64,000 nucleotides of DNA from contig OY759265.1 in assembly GCA_963662155.1 (NCBI GenBank), positions 47,356,906 to 47,420,905 of the forward strand. The letters are read 5' to 3'. The translations under genes and the position numbers were made by a program. Source of the stretch: Lamellibrachia columna. Taxonomy: Eukaryota > Annelida > Polychaeta > Sabellida > Siboglinidae. Each line of letters starts with the position of its first letter. The first letter of the stretch is position 1. Positions 60,765 to 64,000 of the stretch are shown in pieces. The notes beneath the pieces were generated by a model. That model searched no databases. It saw nothing but the letters and a program-made list of their open reading frames with translations, and was not told the origin of the DNA.

Positions 60765-61965
60765 AACGCTTGCTTTGATAATTTGATGATGATGTATGTC
60801 TTATTGAGGGTGAATGCTTGCATACTTGCTGGCACGTTAATTAATTAATAAATAAATGTACCTTTATTTGGCCTGTTTCACTCTATACTCGACTGTCTGT
60901 GACAACGAATGTGTGGCGTAGCGAAACAATTTATGGTCGCATGTCCTTGCCTGCTATGAACCCCCGCCCAAGCATACGAGTAATCCCATTCAGCACGCTT
61001 ACCACCCACGCCAGCCCGTCACAACCGTATCACTACTCACAGGCGACAAACCGCGCAGGTTTGTTTCATCAGTGCGAACGAAGCTCACGAAACAAATAAA
61101 ACACTTACGTTTCCTGGTCGGTAATGGTCTATTTGTTTGTTGACGGCGCGGTTGGCTCCAGATGCCGCTTTGAGCGCGTATCGCGTGCGGTCAATCCCCG
61201 AGTAGTGTCTCAACACATCCAGGTATAATTCATTAGTACATTAATAGTGGAAACCGTAAAAGACTGCCACATGAGACTCGATTTAGATCCGACTGAGACT
61301 CGTTTGACTTGTGTGCTCACTAGGCGGACACGCGTTCCATCGGTACTGAAACCGCGAGCGATGCTTACGCGCTCCGAGCGCGCTACTAATTCCAGCGTTT
61401 GCTTAATGACGCTGTATCTACGTCATGGACTGGAATGCCTGCAGACCGGCCGCGTCAGTGGTCACTTGCGTTGGAGACGTCGACATAGGCGCCACCACCG
61501 GGAGATATAGGTTGTTATTTGACTTCCGCGTGTGTGGTGCTTGTTCGTGAACCAGTGAAGGCGTTCGTTGAGTAAACGTCTTGTATGTCTCAACGTCGGA
61601 AGGAGTTGTTTACATTTCTCGGCTTCTGTGGGGCAAGGGAGGGCGGGGGGGGGTTCGAAGTGGGAAGGCCGAAGGGAGTGTAGTATGGAAAGATACAGGT
61701 CAGAATGCAACCACTTTTTATGTTTCATGAATGAGACTTGAAACATGTCTACTATATTATTATAAGGGGTTATGCCACTTAGAAGTTTGTGTTTGGGGCA
61801 AGTTGTTGAAATTGTAACAACGCTCGTGCGGCTCGTACCGATGGCTCAGCCAGCGAGTTGTGTGCTGACGATGACTGAAAGAACACAGTTTATTTAACCA
61901 CGACGTGTGAACGCTTTATTACACTTGTGAAGCCTAGCGTACTGGCTTATAACCAGTACTGTAAA
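60765..61965. other. Unique sequence without a recognised gene
   Basis: GTTAATTAATTAATAAATAA near 60837, followed by CTTTATTTGG, may be a minus-strand retroelement tail. A run of G occurs at 61642-61651. No exon supported. Confidence 0.35.
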
Positions 61966-62111
61966 TGCTATCAGCGTCAAACACAATTGACAAATATCTC
62001 AGAAGGGCGGGTTACACATAAATGGAAAACTCTCGATAAGCCAATGGCTTCCTTGTCCACTTGACATCTGGATGCTTTGCCTTGGATGGCAATCTTTTAA
62101 AATCTTGTAAT
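61966..62111 (+). mobile_element. CR1-like LINE 3' end scrap (fragment D)
   Basis: The scrap begins within the last codons of ORF2 (ATTGACAAATATCTCAGAAG, matching KVDTYLRRAGY) and runs through ACTCTCGATAAGCCAATGGC. It ends at GGCAATCTTTTAAAATCTTG, again a double copy of the terminal repeat. Confidence 0.85.
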
Positions 62112-64000
62112 GTTATATGGCACAGTCGTATTTGAGCAATTCATACATAATGCACGATACATTGAAATGTGTATGTTCGTGCGCGTGTGCGTGTGTGTAT
62201 CATTCAATCAGGTAGAAGTCGCATTACATATATATTGCCGTTCACTATTTCATACTATTTCCAATACTTTATATTCCATCCACAATTGATTTTTATTTAA
62301 GAATCCGGGAATGAGTGCTCGTTGGTAACTGAAAATGAAAAGCTTAATATATGAAGCTGTGAACACCTACATTGTTATGCACACTGTGTATGAGATGTAT
62401 AAGTGTGTGTAATCCAATTAATGTAATAACAGTAACATATACGAGTGACACTTGCTTTGCGATCCACACGTTCTTTGCTGTAATAGTGTGCCTCGTATGA
62501 TGTCGACCGCGCCTGGGAAACTTCATATATCTACCTAACTACAATATGGAATATCATTGGTATGGTACATTTTATTAACACGAATAATGAATTTAATGTA
62601 TACGTTGACAGAAACAATGCATATATCATGCTTTTCACAAAAAGCGATTTTAACTGAAAAGTGCAACAACTACCTCCGGTCTCCCCTACGTCTATTCGAC
62701 AGCCAGTGCTATGGCGGGATGTTTAGGAACTCCAGTAACGATGACGACAACACTATTTACTATGGTAATAACACATTGCGTTTCGATACCGGTCCAGTGG
62801 CAATCCCTTTCAATACGATGACGGTATATTTAGCACCCCAACGGCAACGCAGGTGGTGTTTTTCTATGCATGCGATGGTGGATTATTTATGTGTGCGGTG
62901 GTGATTTGTTGATGTATGTTGTCGTGGTTTTTATTGTGTGCGGTCGTGATTTACTTAGTCTGTTGGTCTATTTTATTTGCCTGTCCGATCTCTCAGAAAT
63001 AATGCCAGAGAACAACATATTGCAATCTGAATCAAATGGTTGCGACATTCTAACCAATCGGTTTCAGTCACGTGATCACTAATACGACAACGTGTTCGTC
63101 CATTAGGTCACCATATCATGCGATTCTGTTTTGTAGCTTTCTTGTAGGCCTACTGCTATGCGAATTGCAATATAAAGTTGCCTTTTGTTGTTTATGCGAT
63201 CCGCGCAAGTTGCATACCAAGTGTGCGATAATAAGACGACTTCACACCTCCATTGATTGTTCCATTTGCACGTATCCGAACTGTCCGTCAGGAAAGAAGC
63301 AGATACAATAGGTCCACATGTCAAACGTATCAACCTCTCTTGCTGAATACAGGTATTACCTGGCAAAGAAAACCAATGAAATGGGCTAACGTAGGCTCTT
63401 CGAGTAGTGGTCAATTAGTGACAATTCGTGTATTCTTCAACAACTTCAAAGATTTCTTTATGAATGGACCTCGGCCGGGAGTAATTGAGCAGTCGGTTGT
63501 TAGTTTGACGACACTCCATGCATGTACACATCTTAATTAGGCTAATGTGGCCATGACTCGAAGCCGACGACAGTCGTGACTCAAAGCCGACGACAATCGA
63601 CCTTTGTACATATTTGATAGTCGCTGTTGCACCAGTATCACCTAGGCTCGTTACACATTACACGAGAGCTCGCAATCACGAAAATATTAAGAGCAAGCAG
63701 GAATTAAAACGAGAAGCAGGCGACAATCGTTCATTATTTGAACTTTGCCTGTGTCTTTCGGAAGAGACATTAAAAACAGTTGGTCCAAACTCCTGCGTTA
63801 GCTCAATATTGGGCTGTTTGGAGTATAACTACTTGAGAAACTGCAGACCTATACTGAGGCGATCAAGTGGTTAATTTTACGCTTTCGTTATACGTAATTA
63901 ATACCCCCCAAAGAACCAGTTTCAATTTATTAGTACGGATGTTTACTTGGTGGTAAGTGTAAGGTTAATTTGACAAACGCAGCGTAGCACAAATAAACAA
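62112..64000. other. Unique sequence without a recognised gene
   Basis: AT-rich end of the window. GACTCRAAGCCGACGACA is tandemly duplicated near 63555-63600. Open frames at 62557-62904 and 63253-63540 have no recognisable domain. Confidence 0.35.

Overview
The window looks like repeat-rich, AT-leaning nuclear DNA from a metazoan, most plausibly a marine invertebrate. The reasons are long (TA)n, (CA)n, (ACAT)n and (ACGC)n microsatellites, many unrelated minisatellites, CR1/L2-type LINE fragments, a pogo/Tigger DNA transposon, short inverted-terminal-repeat elements and a tRNA-derived SINE. Nothing bacterial is present: no operons, Shine-Dalgarno sites or CRISPR array. I cannot name the species. 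No complete host protein gene is visible. Most long open frames in the window are tandem repeats read through because the repeat unit happens to lack stop codons.

Layout. 0-8 kb: two copies of one TIR element (2171-2882 and 5546-6031), a composite TA/ACAT microsatellite, and CR1 fragment A (6846-7504). 8.6-17.7 kb: a 29-bp minisatellite carrying CRE-like TGACGTCA sites, a 5.3-kb array of a 39-bp unit with kilobase-scale higher-order duplications, and a G-rich 9-bp array. 18.3-23.7 kb: CR1 fragment B, whose reverse-transcriptase motif contains an expanded TA tract, then short palindromes, a SINE and composite microsatellites. 25.0-25.6 kb: a nearly perfect 485-bp palindrome with a TA centre, followed by a second small one. 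26.5-28.4 kb: a dimeric 38-bp array and a degraded LINE tail expanded by 24-bp and 18-bp repeats. 29.4-34.2 kb: a minus-strand LINE split by a Tigger element, with a TA target duplication. 39-40.3 kb: a 17-bp array. 43.5-45 kb: microsatellites and 26-bp/46-bp repeats. 49.6-51 kb: CR1 fragment C, the longest copy. 53-57.3 kb: arrays of 77-, 57- and 39-bp units. 58.8-59.7 kb: another TIR element. 60.0-60.5 kb: a 31-bp array.

Possible host coding sequence is limited to a few exon-like pieces with fair splice consensus: 45224-45549 (-), 52738-52818 (-), 57395-57504 (+), and an unrecognised remnant at 35271-35733 (-). All are low confidence. The transposon proteins are broken by frameshifts, stops or deletions. 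The nesting gives relative ages: the minus-strand LINE is older than the Tigger inside it, while CR1 copies A and C differ at only about five of 187 shared residues and so come from a recently active family.

I did not find a convincing new gene system. The strongest unusual signals are the palindrome pair, microsatellite growth inside a conserved RT motif, the CRE-bearing minisatellite, and the very high number of independent minisatellite families. All homology calls are from reading motifs by eye; no database search was run.
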